Source: a virus
Direction: 5' to 3' (one strand)
DNA length: 38,658 bases
Virus record (IMG/VR): IMGVR_UViG_3300045115_000088
Location: 1 to 38,658 of that record
This document shows, piece after piece, positions 6,618 to 15,037 of the stretch (the first letter of the stretch is position 1; each line of letters starts with the position of its first letter). The notes beneath the pieces were generated by a model. It saw nothing but the letters and a program-made list of their open reading frames with translations, was not told the DNA's origin and ran no database searches. The position numbers were made by a program, and so were the translations under genes.

Positions 6618-6959
6618 ATGGCTGCGGCGTTGGTGCTCACGGTCCTGATTTTCGTGACCTACCTGGCCATCGAATCGGAGCGCAGCCGACGCATGGCGGC
6701 CAGGCACTCCGAGGCCGAACAGGAGTACCGCAACCGACAGCTGGACCTCGACAAGCAGAAGCTCGAACTGGACGCGGAGTTCCGTCGCGCCGCCCTTCAG
6801 GACAGGGCCGAAGAGAGGGCTTTGTCCGAAAAGCAGCGAGCCGACCAGATGGACATGTACCGGAGGCAGTTTGAGGCACCAGAGACACAGCCGGCGGCAG
6901 AACCCGCTTTTCCAAGGGTGGGAATGGAGCGCGCCAATGACCTTTTCGGGCCGGGGTGA
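6618..6959 (+). CDS. Membrane-anchored coiled-coil protein, 113 aa (spanin-like layout)
   Basis: The start at 6618 has an ideal GGAGG SD; an earlier in-frame ATG lies in the promoter. Residues 2-18 are a hydrophobic helix (AAALVLTVLIFVTYLAI). A long charged coiled coil of about 70 residues follows (Glu/Arg/Gln/Leu rich, RRMAARHSEAEQEYRNRQLD onward), then a Pro-rich C-terminus. This N-in membrane anchor plus extended coiled coil is the layout of inner-membrane spanins, but also of other phage membrane proteins. The place between TerL and portal is unusual for a spanin, and no o-spanin lipoprotein is seen overlapping it. Function is left open. Confidence 0.7.
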   Translation: MAAALVLTVLIFVTYLAIESERSRRMAARHSEAEQEYRNRQLDLDKQKLELDAEFRRAALQDRAEERALSEKQRADQMDMYRRQFEAPETQPAAEPAFPRVGMERANDLFGPG

Positions 6960-7128
6960 TTCCGTGCTGACCGGAATCCCGCTCCCCGAAAACGTCTCAT
7001 CGTCCACGACGGGCGACCCATCCGACTTCTCGCGGCAGTTGCAGGGCAAGGTGGAGCACGAGGCGCTGTCCGCCATCGGCAAGGAGCGCGGGCGACAGTC
7101 CCCGTTCTCGCTGGTGGTGTGGGGGTGA
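6937..7128 (+). CDS. Hypothetical small protein, 63 aa, before portal
   Basis: The frame ends one base before the portal ATG. Two starts are plausible: ATG 6937 with GGAG 7 bases upstream (23-base overlap with the previous gene), or GTG 6964 with GGGGTGA close by (54 aa, 4-base gap). The product is polar with no membrane segment, and the portion shared by both starts begins LTGIPLPENVSSS. No family is recognised. Small genes between terminase and portal are common, but none can be equated with this one. Confidence 0.5.
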   Translation: MTFSGRGDSVLTGIPLPENVSSSTTGDPSDFSRQLQGKVEHEALSAIGKERGRQSPFSLVVWG

Positions 7129-7129
7129 C

Positions 7130-9109
7130 ATGGCCTATCTCGACGACGTGAAGGCGATATGCCGGGCCACGGAACAGGCAAAGCAGCCCTACGTGGACCG
7201 CTGGCTGATCAACGTCGCGATGTTCAAGAACAAGCAGTTCCACGACTGGAGCCGGGTGTACGGCCTGTCCGCCAAGCGGAACAAGCCGAAGTGGCGCGTG
7301 GAGTTGTCCTTCAACTACATCCGGGCGATTGCCCTGACAATGGCCGCGAAGCTCACCATGAACCGGCCGGGATGGACCGTAAAGCCAGCCACGTCGGACC
7401 AGGACGACCGAGACAAGGCGCGCATGTCGCAGCTCCTGCTCGACTATGTGTGGGAGGAACTGCGCTGCCAGTCGAAACTGTACCACACGGCGCTTGTGTC
7501 CGTGCTCTGCGGCATCGGCTGGTGGGGCGTGTGCTGGGACAAGACGGCCGGCATGGACTGGATCGACCGGGCACCGGACGGGACGGACAGCAAGACCGGA
7601 AGAACCGGGTTTCCGCAGATCGACAGCATCCTGCCGTTCGACATCGGAATCGACCCGTTCGCAACGGATGACCGGGCGGCCGAGTGGGGATACAGAATCC
7701 GCCTCGTCTCGCTGGATTGGGCTCGCAAGATGTACGCCAAGACACTCAAGGGAGACACGGCTGCGTCTGACGACGAACTGACAAGCCGCCTTGAGAATGC
7801 CCCCGTGCTGCGGACAGTCGAAGACGCTGCGGCCCTACAGAAGAACTACACGAGCATTGTGGAGTTCTACGACGTGGCGAAGGGCAAGTTCATCGTGTTT
7901 GCCCCGCGGGAGGGAACCGTGTTGCAGCAGGGGCGGTGGAACATGCCGGTCCCCTTCATTCCATGCCGCAACATCCCGAACATCGGGGACATCGAAGAGG
8001 GCGGCGTCGGCAGTAACTGCGGCATGGGCGAGACGGTCATTTCGGACCTCATCGACCTCCAGAAGCAGTTGAACCGGAGCGAGTGCCAGCTCCTGGAGAT
8101 GAACAACCTCATCGCGTACCCCCGCATCATGGCCCACTCCTCGGCCAGGCTCGACCCGCTGTCCCTCATCGACGCACCCGGAAGTGTGATGACCTACCAC
8201 GGCATGGGGCAGCCGCCGCAGCCGTTCCACCTGGGGTCCGTTCCGGGGTGGTCCTTCAACTTGCCCGAACGGATCAAGGACCGAATGCACGACATCTCCG
8301 GCGTGCACGAGATCAGCTACGGGGCGCAGGTCGGCAGCATTCAGTCCGGGCGCGGCCTGGCAATCCTGGCCGAGCAGGACGCAACGAAGTTCGCCCCGAT
8401 GGCCCGGTCGCTCTCCGAGATGGTCCGGCAGGCGGCGGTGCAGATCCTGCTCTCTTGGAGGGCCTTCGCGACCGGAAAGTATACGGTGCGCGTCGTCGGC
8501 CAGAACAGCGGCCTCGAAGTTTTCGAGTTCTTCGACTCCGACGTGACGAGCACGGACGTTCAGGTCGAACTCGGAAGCACGTTTGCGGGAAACAAGGCGC
8601 TGCGCATCGACCAGTCGATACAGGCGTGGGACCGGGGAATCATCCAGGACCGCCGCCTGATGCAGCGCATGATGGAGTTCGGGGAGACGAACCCGGAGAC
8701 CCTGGACATCCACCGCATGAAGCAGCAGCGGGAGATCGAGGCGATCCTGAGCGGCGACGGGGCGAGCGTGAAGATCGAGCCGTTCCACGACCATTTCGTC
8801 CACCTCGACCGGCTGACCGAGTTCCTGAACTCGACCACGTTTGAAAAGCTGGACCTCGCCGCGCAGGACGAGTTGCGAGCCCACTACGAGGCGCACATGC
8901 AGCAGGTCCAGCAGCAGATGCAGCAGGACGCACTGGCTGCGCAGCAGCGGGGAGTTGCCGCGGCAGGCAAGTCGGAAGGGGTGCCGCAGATGCCGATGAT
9001 GCCAGGAGGCCCCGGAGGCGTGCCGTCGATGGGGGTTGACCGCCTGGCCGAAGCGTTCCCGGGAGCGGGAGCAGGGACCATGCTACAAGGAGGAGGGCTC
9101 AAACAATGA
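7130..9109 (+). CDS. Portal protein
   Basis: The 659-residue dodecameric portal forms the DNA entry vertex and docks TerL and the tail. The sequence shows portal traits. The N-terminal helical region ends in WRVELSFNYIRAIALTMAAKL (7250-7350), where the Asn-rich turn of the wing starts. The core then reads LLLDYVWEELRCQ, DWIDRAPDG and PQIDSILPFDIGIDPFA, which is the 'v.p.di..DP.a' element typical of podovirus portals. A stem/crown segment follows at about DRMHDISGVHEISYG (8275-8320). The C-terminal 90 residues are Gln/Met/Gly-rich and probably form the barrel or a disordered tail. It follows terL and overlaps the scaffold gene by 4 bases (ATGA). Length fits P22-type portals (725 aa) better than long-tailed phage portals. 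Confidence 0.88.
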   Translation: MAYLDDVKAICRATEQAKQPYVDRWLINVAMFKNKQFHDWSRVYGLSAKRNKPKWRVELSFNYIRAIALTMAAKLTMNRPGWTVKPATSDQDDRDKARMSQLLLDYVWEELRCQSKLYHTALVSVLCGIGWWGVCWDKTAGMDWIDRAPDGTDSKTGRTGFPQIDSILPFDIGIDPFATDDRAAEWGYRIRLVSLDWARKMYAKTLKGDTAASDDELTSRLENAPVLRTVEDAAALQKNYTSIVEFYDVAKGKFIVFAPREGTVLQQGRWNMPVPFIPCRNIPNIGDIEEGGVGSNCGMGETVISDLIDLQKQLNRSECQLLEMNNLIAYPRIMAHSSARLDPLSLIDAPGSVMTYHGMGQPPQPFHLGSVPGWSFNLPERIKDRMHDISGVHEISYGAQVGSIQSGRGLAILAEQDATKFAPMARSLSEMVRQAAVQILLSWRAFATGKYTVRVVGQNSGLEVFEFFDSDVTSTDVQVELGSTFAGNKALRIDQSIQAWDRGIIQDRRLMQRMMEFGETNPETLDIHRMKQQREIEAILSGDGASVKIEPFHDHFVHLDRLTEFLNSTTFEKLDLAAQDELRAHYEAHMQQVQQQMQQDALAAQQRGVAAAGKSEGVPQMPMMPGGPGGVPSMGVDRLAEAFPGAGAGTMLQGGGLKQ

Positions 9110-9954
9110 CGAAACTGGACGTGGAAGTGGACGGCAAACCGAAGGATGATGCGGGCGACAAGGAGACTCCGAAGGAGGAACCGAAGGATGACCGCGAGTT
9201 CGAATACCCGGATCTCGATGTGCCCCCCGAGCCCGAAGAGGACGGCAGGGGTCCCGAATTGGACCGCGATGCGGCCTTGATGGACCTTCTGTCCCAGCAG
9301 CAGGAGTCGAATCGGCTCCTTCAGCAGCGCCTCGACCAGCTCGAACGGCGGATGACGCAGCAGCCTGCGCAGCGTCCGGCCAGGGACCGCGAGGACTTCG
9401 GGGATGACGACGATGATGATGGGCCGGTGACCAACGCACAGGAGGCGAGCGCCGTGCTGCTCAAGGAAATGCGGAGGATGCGCGCCGAGAACCAGTCGCT
9501 TCGCGAACAGGTGAAGCGCGACCTGGAGGCCGCGACCTACGGACTTCGCCGGGAGTTCGCACAACGCGAGCTCGACGACGCGGTGGCCAAGCTGAACGCG
9601 AAACACGGAGACGGGATGTTCGACGACCTGGACATCGTGAAGATCAAGCGGGCCAACCCGAACATGAGCATCGAGCGGGCGGCCCGTGCGGCAGAGCACA
9701 AGAAGGTCTCCTCCATGCAGAAGGCGGGATACCGCCGACAGCAGGAAGTCGAGAAGGACGACGCCCCCGCGCTGCCCGGACGGTTCGACACGGCCAGCCG
9801 TCCAGCGTTCCAGCCGGCCAAGCGCGCCACGACCGTTGACGAGTTGCGCAGGAACACGGAGGAGGCCCTTCGGCACTCCGGCTTCGATGAACTGGTAGCC
9901 GAGGCGAACCGCGTCAAGGAGGCTCGCCTGCGGCAGATGGAAGACATGGGCTGA
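9106..9954 (+). CDS. Scaffolding protein
   Basis: A 282-residue, very acidic then basic, largely helical protein located between portal and major capsid protein, which is the canonical scaffold position. Residues 1-60 are Asp/Glu/Lys/Pro-rich and disordered. A Gln-rich coiled coil follows (DLLSQQQESNRLLQQRLDQL, about 60-80), then an Asp run (DFGDDDDDDG) and further helices (EMRRMRAENQSLREQVKRDL). The basic C-terminus (LVAEANRVKEARLRQMEDMG) would bind the capsid protein, as helix-loop-helix ends of scaffolds do. It would assemble inside the prohead and leave before packaging. The assignment rests on position and composition, not on a recognised motif. Confidence 0.78.
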   Translation: MTKLDVEVDGKPKDDAGDKETPKEEPKDDREFEYPDLDVPPEPEEDGRGPELDRDAALMDLLSQQQESNRLLQQRLDQLERRMTQQPAQRPARDREDFGDDDDDDGPVTNAQEASAVLLKEMRRMRAENQSLREQVKRDLEAATYGLRREFAQRELDDAVAKLNAKHGDGMFDDLDIVKIKRANPNMSIERAARAAEHKKVSSMQKAGYRRQQEVEKDDAPALPGRFDTASRPAFQPAKRATTVDELRRNTEEALRHSGFDELVAEANRVKEARLRQMEDMG

Positions 9955-9978
9955 GAGACGCCCGAAGGAGATTGAACC

Positions 9979-11310
9979 ATGAGCATCAAGGGACAGAGCT
10001 TGTTCGCGGGCGGTTCGTCCGCATACGCCGCAGTACTCGCCAGCACCGCGCTCGACGCGATGCTCCGCGACATCGAGCAGGACATCACCAACGTCGTGAT
10101 GAAGAGCACCCCGGCCTTCAAGGTGTTCGGGCGGGAGCGCCTGGACTGGAAGGGGCGCCGGGCCGTGCTCACCATCAAGACGGGGATCAACGGGTCGTTC
10201 TCCGGCTACGGGGAAGGCGGCATTCTTCCCGAGCCCGGAGCCAGCAAGACGGCCCAGGCCGAGGTGTTCCAGAAGTCCGTCGCCGGGCAGTTCGCACTGA
10301 CCGGCCAGGCCATCGCCAACACGAGCACGGACGCCGCGTCGCTGGCCCGCGCGGTGAACCTCGAGCAGGAGGCACTGATCGAGGGCATCCAGTTCAACGT
10401 CGAGCGCATGTTCTGGGGAGACGGCAACGGCGTCCTCGGCAAGTGCCTCACCAACGTCGCCTCGCTGATCACGATGGACACCACGATCACCACGGGCTTC
10501 ACCAACACGACCCCGCTGTTCCCGCAGCAGAAGATCGTGTGGGGAACCCTGGTGCAGCTTGCCGCCGGCACCCCGGCCGGGTACGGGTACATCGTGAGCG
10601 TGGACAGCGACAGCACGTTCACCATCTCCGTCACGGGCGGCCTCAACCCCGTCAACGCGACGGACTTCTTCTGCTGCGGGACGTACAACTCGGCCAAGGC
10701 CGAGTACGCCATCTCGTACCAGAAGGAGTTCATGGGGATGCGCGGAATGGCGTCCGCAACCTCCACCCTCCAGGGCCTCGCCGTGGCGACCTCGCCCTAC
10801 TGGAAGGCCCGGATTCTCCAGGCCAACGGCGGAGCGGGCAACATCAACCTGACCGACGATCTGCTCAACAGGTCCATGATCCTGTACAAGCGGTACCTCG
10901 GCGGGGACAAGCTGCCCGACATGATCTGGGGCACCCCGGGGATGCAGAACGAACTGTTCAAGATGACCTACTCGCAGCGGCGTTTCCAGCCCCTGGAGTA
11001 CAAGGGCGGCTTCCGCGGGGACCTGACCTACAACTACGGCAACGCCGAGATCCCGTTCCACTACGCGGACATGGCGTTCCGCAACGAGCTGCTGCTCATG
11101 CGGAAGGAGGACATCAAGTACTCCTTCGCGACCCCGCTGGGGTGGTTGCTGGGCGAGTTCAACGGTGGCCGGGTGCTGTACCTCGACACCGGGTACAACC
11201 AGGGCATCGGGGCGTTCGGTGCGGACGGCAACATGTGGACCCGCAACCGGCGCTCGCTGTTCCGGCTCCAGGAGATCGCCTGCACGGACGACTTCGCACA
11301 GCCGGCGTGA
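9979..11310 (+). CDS. Major capsid protein
   Basis: A 443-residue protein following the scaffold gene, with a strong GAAGGAG SD. It has the features of HK97-fold capsid subunits of the larger podovirus type. A helical N-arm precedes the basic KVFGRERLDWKGRRAVLTIK stretch (about 48-67). A long spine-helix region follows (SLARAVNLEQEALIEGIQFNVERMFWG split over about 116-142), then a beta-rich insertion at about 170-235 (TTITTGFTNTTPLF, GYIVSVDSDSTFTISVTGG) that could be a surface-exposed I-domain. The C-terminal half continues with the FQPLEYKGGFRGDLTY and YADMAFRNELLLMR segments. It should be the most abundant virion protein, consistent with the hairpin terminator placed right behind the gene. 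Confidence 0.85.
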   Translation: MSIKGQSLFAGGSSAYAAVLASTALDAMLRDIEQDITNVVMKSTPAFKVFGRERLDWKGRRAVLTIKTGINGSFSGYGEGGILPEPGASKTAQAEVFQKSVAGQFALTGQAIANTSTDAASLARAVNLEQEALIEGIQFNVERMFWGDGNGVLGKCLTNVASLITMDTTITTGFTNTTPLFPQQKIVWGTLVQLAAGTPAGYGYIVSVDSDSTFTISVTGGLNPVNATDFFCCGTYNSAKAEYAISYQKEFMGMRGMASATSTLQGLAVATSPYWKARILQANGGAGNINLTDDLLNRSMILYKRYLGGDKLPDMIWGTPGMQNELFKMTYSQRRFQPLEYKGGFRGDLTYNYGNAEIPFHYADMAFRNELLLMRKEDIKYSFATPLGWLLGEFNGGRVLYLDTGYNQGIGAFGADGNMWTRNRRSLFRLQEIACTDDFAQPA

Positions 11311-11325
11311 TGACGTGAAGGGCTA

Positions 11326-11355
11326 GGCGGGGGTGGGCTTCGGCCTGCCCCCGCC
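11326..11355 (+). terminator. Hairpin terminator with UUCG tetraloop after the capsid gene
   Basis: GGCGGGGG pairs with CCCCCGCC, and the inner GGGC-TTCG-GCCT closes on a C(UUCG)G tetraloop, giving a stem of about 13 bp beginning 15 bases after the MCP stop. There is no T-run, so it may terminate partially or protect the mRNA 3' end. That would favour high capsid expression relative to downstream genes. Confidence 0.65.
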
Positions 11356-11378
11356 TCAACACACTGACGGAGGATGAA

Positions 11379-13538
11379 ATGAAGAGGATTTTCACGGCCC
11401 TTCTCGTTGCTGCCCTGCTGCTCGGGATCGCGCCGGTTGCGAATGCGCAGGTGGACCTCATCGACATCAAGATCCCGTTCCGCAACGTGCTCCAGAACCG
11501 GGTATACGGGTTCGACTTCTACGGCCTGCTGCCCGGCACGGGATGGTCCGGGGAACTCCGAGGGAAGTACGGGCACGTCCTGGCCGACTCTGCGGTCGGA
11601 TGGGCCATTTCCGGCGCTGCGATGGTCATCAACGCGGCGGCCCTCACGGGAAGCAACAACGTCTCCGGCCTCACGTCGGGGACAATGTACGTCATCAACG
11701 CGAACGGAGGCGGCGTGACCATCGCGCTGAACGCTGCCCCGTCTGCAAACGCGTACGTCCTGTTCAGCATCGGGGACGATACGAATGCAGTCACGGTTGA
11801 CGTGGCGGTGGGCGGCGGAACGGACTATTCGCTGTGGGGGGCGGACCGGGTATTTCCTGCGGCGGCCTCTGCGGGAAGGACGTTTGCCCTGTACCAGAGC
11901 AAGAACAACGCCGGCCAACTCCGGTGGGCGATTTCGGACCCCAGGAGCGAGTTCTACGGCGGAACGCTCGGGGTTGGCGGACTCGTGACGGCAAGTTCCG
12001 GCGTGTCCATCGACCGAGACAACTACTCCTATGCGCTCGGCGCGTCCGGCGACTATGCCTGTGTCCATGACGGCACGGACACGACCTGCACCACGGCGAC
12101 GGGAGACTTCTTCCTGGACAACACGGACACGAACGATCAGACCGTGTTGCGGCTTGGAACCGACACCGCAGCGACCGGGGTGGAAATCAGGAACAACTCG
12201 GATGTGGCGCAGTTCACGGTTCTCGGGTCCGGGCAGGCCGACATCATCGGCAACCTCGACGTGACCGGGGGTGTTGACATCGACTCCGACACGAATGGGG
12301 TTGTCGTCGGCGCCTCGGCAGACTGCAAGTACTACCACAACGGCACGAACTCCTACCTGCTGAACGCGACCGGCTCGCTGGTGGTCCAGAATGCGGACTC
12401 CGGGGTCGATTCGCCAGGCCGGGACACCTATCTGTCCGGGGGAATCGGCGGTACTGCAAGTCTGGTTGGCGGCGGTACCGGCGGAATCGGCTACGTCTTT
12501 GGCGGGGCCGGAGGCGCAGCGGCCGGTCTGCTGAACGCAGGCACGGGCGGATCAGCCAGCATTGAGGCTGGTGCCGGCGGGGCCGGTTCTGCTGCCGGTG
12601 CTGGCACCGCAGGAGCTGGCGGCATCACCTGGCTCGTTGGCGGCACCGGCGGGGCCGGCGGTGCGGCAGTCGCTTCCGGGGCCGGAGGAAACACCCGGGT
12701 CTACGGCGGTGCGGCCGGAGTCGCCGGAGGCGCAGGAACCAGCGGCAACGGCGGCAACGTCTACATCCGGGGCGGCAACGCAACCGCCCCCGGAACGGAC
12801 GGCCTCGTGTATCTCGCAGATGACCATACGTCGGCTGTCTACCTGGATGAAGACAGCGTGGCGTTCGCCATCGGGGAGGGGCAGGACTATTCCTGCGTTC
12901 ACGACGGAACCGACACGGTTTGCACGACCGCAACCGGGGATTTCTACATCGACAACACCGACGTGAACGACCAGACGATCCTTCGACTCGGAACGGACAC
13001 CACGGCAACCGCCGTCGAGATCCGCAACGACTCCAATGCCGTGATCTGGTCGGTCAATGGAGCGGGGAACCTCGTAACGGCGACCGGGTACAGGCTCACG
13101 CAGACGTTGCATTTCACGCCAACCCTGGCGGGAGCTTGCGTCACCGCCCCGCTTGGGGTGTTCTGTCCGCAGAACCTGACCAACGCACTGACAGCTGTTC
13201 GGTTGAGCGGACTGAAGACCGGCGACATCATCCAGGGATACACCGTGACCGGGGGGTACGGGGCCGCTGCCATACCCAACACGACGACCGTCACGTCCCG
13301 CCTCTATTCGGCAGCAAGCCTGGCCGGCGGCGCAACGCTGACCGCGCTCGGAGCCGGGGATACCACCGGGGCCGCAGAGGCAGACGGAGTGCTGTCGGTA
13401 TTGAGCGAGGCGGCGCTTGCCGTGACCGTGGCGGCCGACACGGAGTACTACATCCTCATCGACACCACGACGGCAAACAACGTGGCGTGCGACGTGTCGC
13501 TCGTGGGAGCCGACGTGGTGGTGGACCAGAAGCTGTAG
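11379..13538 (+). CDS. Glycine-rich repeat protein with N-terminal signal peptide in the structural operon
   Basis: This 719-residue protein starts MKR, followed by a hydrophobic core (IFTALLVAALLLGIAPVA) and an ANA-Q cleavage site: a textbook Sec signal peptide. Two homologous modules of about 85 residues occur at about 210-292 and 487-573. Each contains CVHDGTDT-x-CTTATGDF, then a strand-rich stretch with Q-T-x-L-R-L-G-T-D-T, and each has a conserved Cys pair. Between them, about 352-474 is a Gly/Ala-rich, PGRS-like region built from GGTGGAGG-like units. The final 145 residues look like a beta-sandwich. The start has GGAGGATGAA upstream. Such beta modules occur in phage fibre/decoration proteins, but export signals are rare there. 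It may be a secreted or envelope-displayed phage protein, or a virion decoration with a misleading N-terminus. Confidence 0.8.
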   Translation: MKRIFTALLVAALLLGIAPVANAQVDLIDIKIPFRNVLQNRVYGFDFYGLLPGTGWSGELRGKYGHVLADSAVGWAISGAAMVINAAALTGSNNVSGLTSGTMYVINANGGGVTIALNAAPSANAYVLFSIGDDTNAVTVDVAVGGGTDYSLWGADRVFPAAASAGRTFALYQSKNNAGQLRWAISDPRSEFYGGTLGVGGLVTASSGVSIDRDNYSYALGASGDYACVHDGTDTTCTTATGDFFLDNTDTNDQTVLRLGTDTAATGVEIRNNSDVAQFTVLGSGQADIIGNLDVTGGVDIDSDTNGVVVGASADCKYYHNGTNSYLLNATGSLVVQNADSGVDSPGRDTYLSGGIGGTASLVGGGTGGIGYVFGGAGGAAAGLLNAGTGGSASIEAGAGGAGSAAGAGTAGAGGITWLVGGTGGAGGAAVASGAGGNTRVYGGAAGVAGGAGTSGNGGNVYIRGGNATAPGTDGLVYLADDHTSAVYLDEDSVAFAIGEGQDYSCVHDGTDTVCTTATGDFYIDNTDVNDQTILRLGTDTTATAVEIRNDSNAVIWSVNGAGNLVTATGYRLTQTLHFTPTLAGACVTAPLGVFCPQNLTNALTAVRLSGLKTGDIIQGYTVTGGYGAAAIPNTTTVTSRLYSAASLAGGATLTALGAGDTTGAAEADGVLSVLSEAALAVTVAADTEYYILIDTTTANNVACDVSLVGADVVVDQKL

Positions 13539-13548
13539 GGAGGCCGCG

Positions 13549-13914
13549 ATGGCAAGCAGAATCCTGAAACTGACCGTTGCGACGGACAACCAGAAGTCGT
13601 CCGCCTCGTTCATTCCTGACAACGTGAAGGGAATCCTGGCCCACATCCCGCCGCTGGAGGCCCCCGGACATACCGTGACCATCGAGGTCTACACGGGGGA
13701 GCCGCCGTCGCCTGCCGACGTGACCAACCCCGTGCTGGCCGCGTCCTACGACACCAACTGGGTTCCCATCGCGACCACTGTCTCGACGGGCGGCAATGAG
13801 GTGTCGGTCGTCCCGCGGGACTGGCCTGTCGGTGGAAACTGGGTTCGCTTCGTCGTGAGCGGGGCACAGACGGTGGCGAGGACCTTCCGCATCCTGTTCC
13901 CCGAGCGGGGGTAG
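13549..13914 (+). CDS. Hypothetical beta-rich virion protein, 121 aa
   Basis: A compact, strand-rich protein (alternating Val/Thr/Ile patterns such as HTVTIEVYTGE and GNWVRFVVSGAQTVARTF) with no signal or membrane segment. A GGGAGG SD precedes the ATG. It sits between the secreted glycine-rich protein and the connector genes. A head decoration or beta-sandwich accessory protein is plausible by size and place, but no family is recognised. Confidence 0.68.
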   Translation: MASRILKLTVATDNQKSSASFIPDNVKGILAHIPPLEAPGHTVTIEVYTGEPPSPADVTNPVLAASYDTNWVPIATTVSTGGNEVSVVPRDWPVGGNWVRFVVSGAQTVARTFRILFPERG

Positions 13915-13916
13915 TC

Positions 13917-14345
13917 ATGGACAGCGCACGGGCGATGGAGGCGAGGTGGTGTGGACCAGGGCACAACGAGCGTCGCCCGCCCGCCTCCTTCGTCCGGGAG
14001 CTGAAGACCTACGATGACAAGCTCGTCGTCCGGTGGGACAACCAGAAGCAGCGGTGGCAGATCGCGTGCGAGGACGACCGACCGAACGGCCCGGATGGGT
14101 TGATGCTGCAACACCTGTTCATGGTCGTGAACGACGACGGGTCGTACCGCGAACTCGATGGACGTGTGTTCGAGCGCCTGCACGCGATGGACAAGCAACG
14201 GCCGCACTGGTACTCGCAATATCTGGCAGAACGGAAGGCGCTAAAGGCGGGCGAGCGCAAGGAGTTGTCGGACTACTCCGCTGGACTGTCCCGTGAAGTG
14301 GCCCGGTACATCACCACGAGGCCGTCCGACAGGAGGGTGGTCTGA
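13917..14345 (+). CDS. Hypothetical virion-operon protein, 142 aa
   Basis: A soluble, charged protein. Its N-terminal half contains a strand-rich core (YDDKLVVRWDNQKQRWQIAC and LMLQHLFMVVNDDGSYREL). Its C-terminal half is helical and basic (WYSQYLAERKALKAGERKEL). The ATG lies 3 bases after the previous stop, with GGGGG as SD, and the stop overlaps the next start (TGATG). Comparable small proteins with a 'W.i.....d' core occur in podovirus structural operons, but the function is not known to me. Confidence 0.68.
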   Translation: MDSARAMEARWCGPGHNERRPPASFVRELKTYDDKLVVRWDNQKQRWQIACEDDRPNGPDGLMLQHLFMVVNDDGSYRELDGRVFERLHAMDKQRPHWYSQYLAERKALKAGERKELSDYSAGLSREVARYITTRPSDRRVV

Positions 14346-15034
14346 TGACGGTGGCACAAGCACAGACCCTCATGCGGCTGTTGCTCGGGGAGAAGGACAC
14401 CTCCGACACCTACAACAGCACGAACACGATGCTGTTGCTCAACGCCGCCACGCGGCTCGCGTGGACGAAACTCGCCAACATCGCGCCCCAGGCGTGCAGC
14501 GAGGACAAGTACATCTCGTTTGCTGCCGGCGAGCTCAGCAAGACGCTCAAGGGTGTGGGAGAGAACGACGTGCTGCTCGTCTTGTCCGCATACCAACTCC
14601 CCAACGCGGGCGCGATTGCCGACGCGAACCGGCCCATCAAGATCCGGCCGGCACACCTCGTGGACCTGGAGAGCGACAGCGACGGGCTCTATCGCAGCAC
14701 GGACGCCCGTCTCTGCTACACCTACGACGGCAACAACAACCTGATCCTGCGGTCCGGGTCGGGGCCTGTGCAGTCGGCAACCTACGTTCTGGTGCGGCTC
14801 ATCCGGCAGGCCACGACATACACGGCCACGAGCGACAACCTGCTCGGCGGCCGGTTTCCGCACCTCCACGACCTTGTGGTGTACGGGGCCGTGCGGATTG
14901 CGACGGAGATGATGGGGGAGCGGGGCAACCGCTTTGCCCGCAGGGAAGACGAACTATGGAATGAGGCGATTCCGGCCCTGCGCGCGACGCTTCAGGAGCC
15001 GCCGGGGATACGGACAGAGACGGAATGGGACTAG
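14345..15034 (+). CDS. Putative head-tail connector/adaptor protein
   Basis: A 229-residue protein immediately before the beta-propeller tail hub, the position of P22 gp4/T7 gp11-type adaptors that fasten the tail to the portal. The N-terminus is helical (TVAQAQTLMRLLLGEKDTSD, then LLLNAATRLAWTKLANIA), and a strand-rich middle spans about 90-165. A long C-terminal helix (GAVRIATEMMGERGNRFARREDELWNEAI region) resembles the packing helix of gp6/gp11-like connectors. I infer the role from order and secondary-structure impression; no signature residue exists for this class. Confidence 0.66.
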   Translation: MTVAQAQTLMRLLLGEKDTSDTYNSTNTMLLLNAATRLAWTKLANIAPQACSEDKYISFAAGELSKTLKGVGENDVLLVLSAYQLPNAGAIADANRPIKIRPAHLVDLESDSDGLYRSTDARLCYTYDGNNNLILRSGSGPVQSATYVLVRLIRQATTYTATSDNLLGGRFPHLHDLVVYGAVRIATEMMGERGNRFARREDELWNEAIPALRATLQEPPGIRTETEWD

Positions 15035-15037
15035 AAG

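Noticed and set aside
6618-6959. Firm call as inner-membrane spanin
   Set aside because: The layout fits, but it lies between terminase and portal and no overlapping outer-membrane lipoprotein gene with a lipobox was found.
8884-11061. Long minus-strand open frame (725 codons) opposite scaffold and capsid genes
   Set aside because: It is the antisense of well-supported rightward genes in GC-rich DNA, where stop codons are rare. The translation is Leu/Val/His/Arg/Gly-rich without domain signs or SD.
12434-12800. Gly/Ala repeats considered as CRISPR or tandem DNA repeats
   Set aside because: There are no regular repeat-spacer units. The repetition is at the protein level, from Gly/Ala codons in a coding frame.
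11061-13682. Minus-strand open frames (425 and 376 codons) opposite the glycine-rich gene
   Set aside because: Shadows of the signal-peptide gene; composition is that of reverse-complement GC-rich codons and no SD or neighbour linkage exists.
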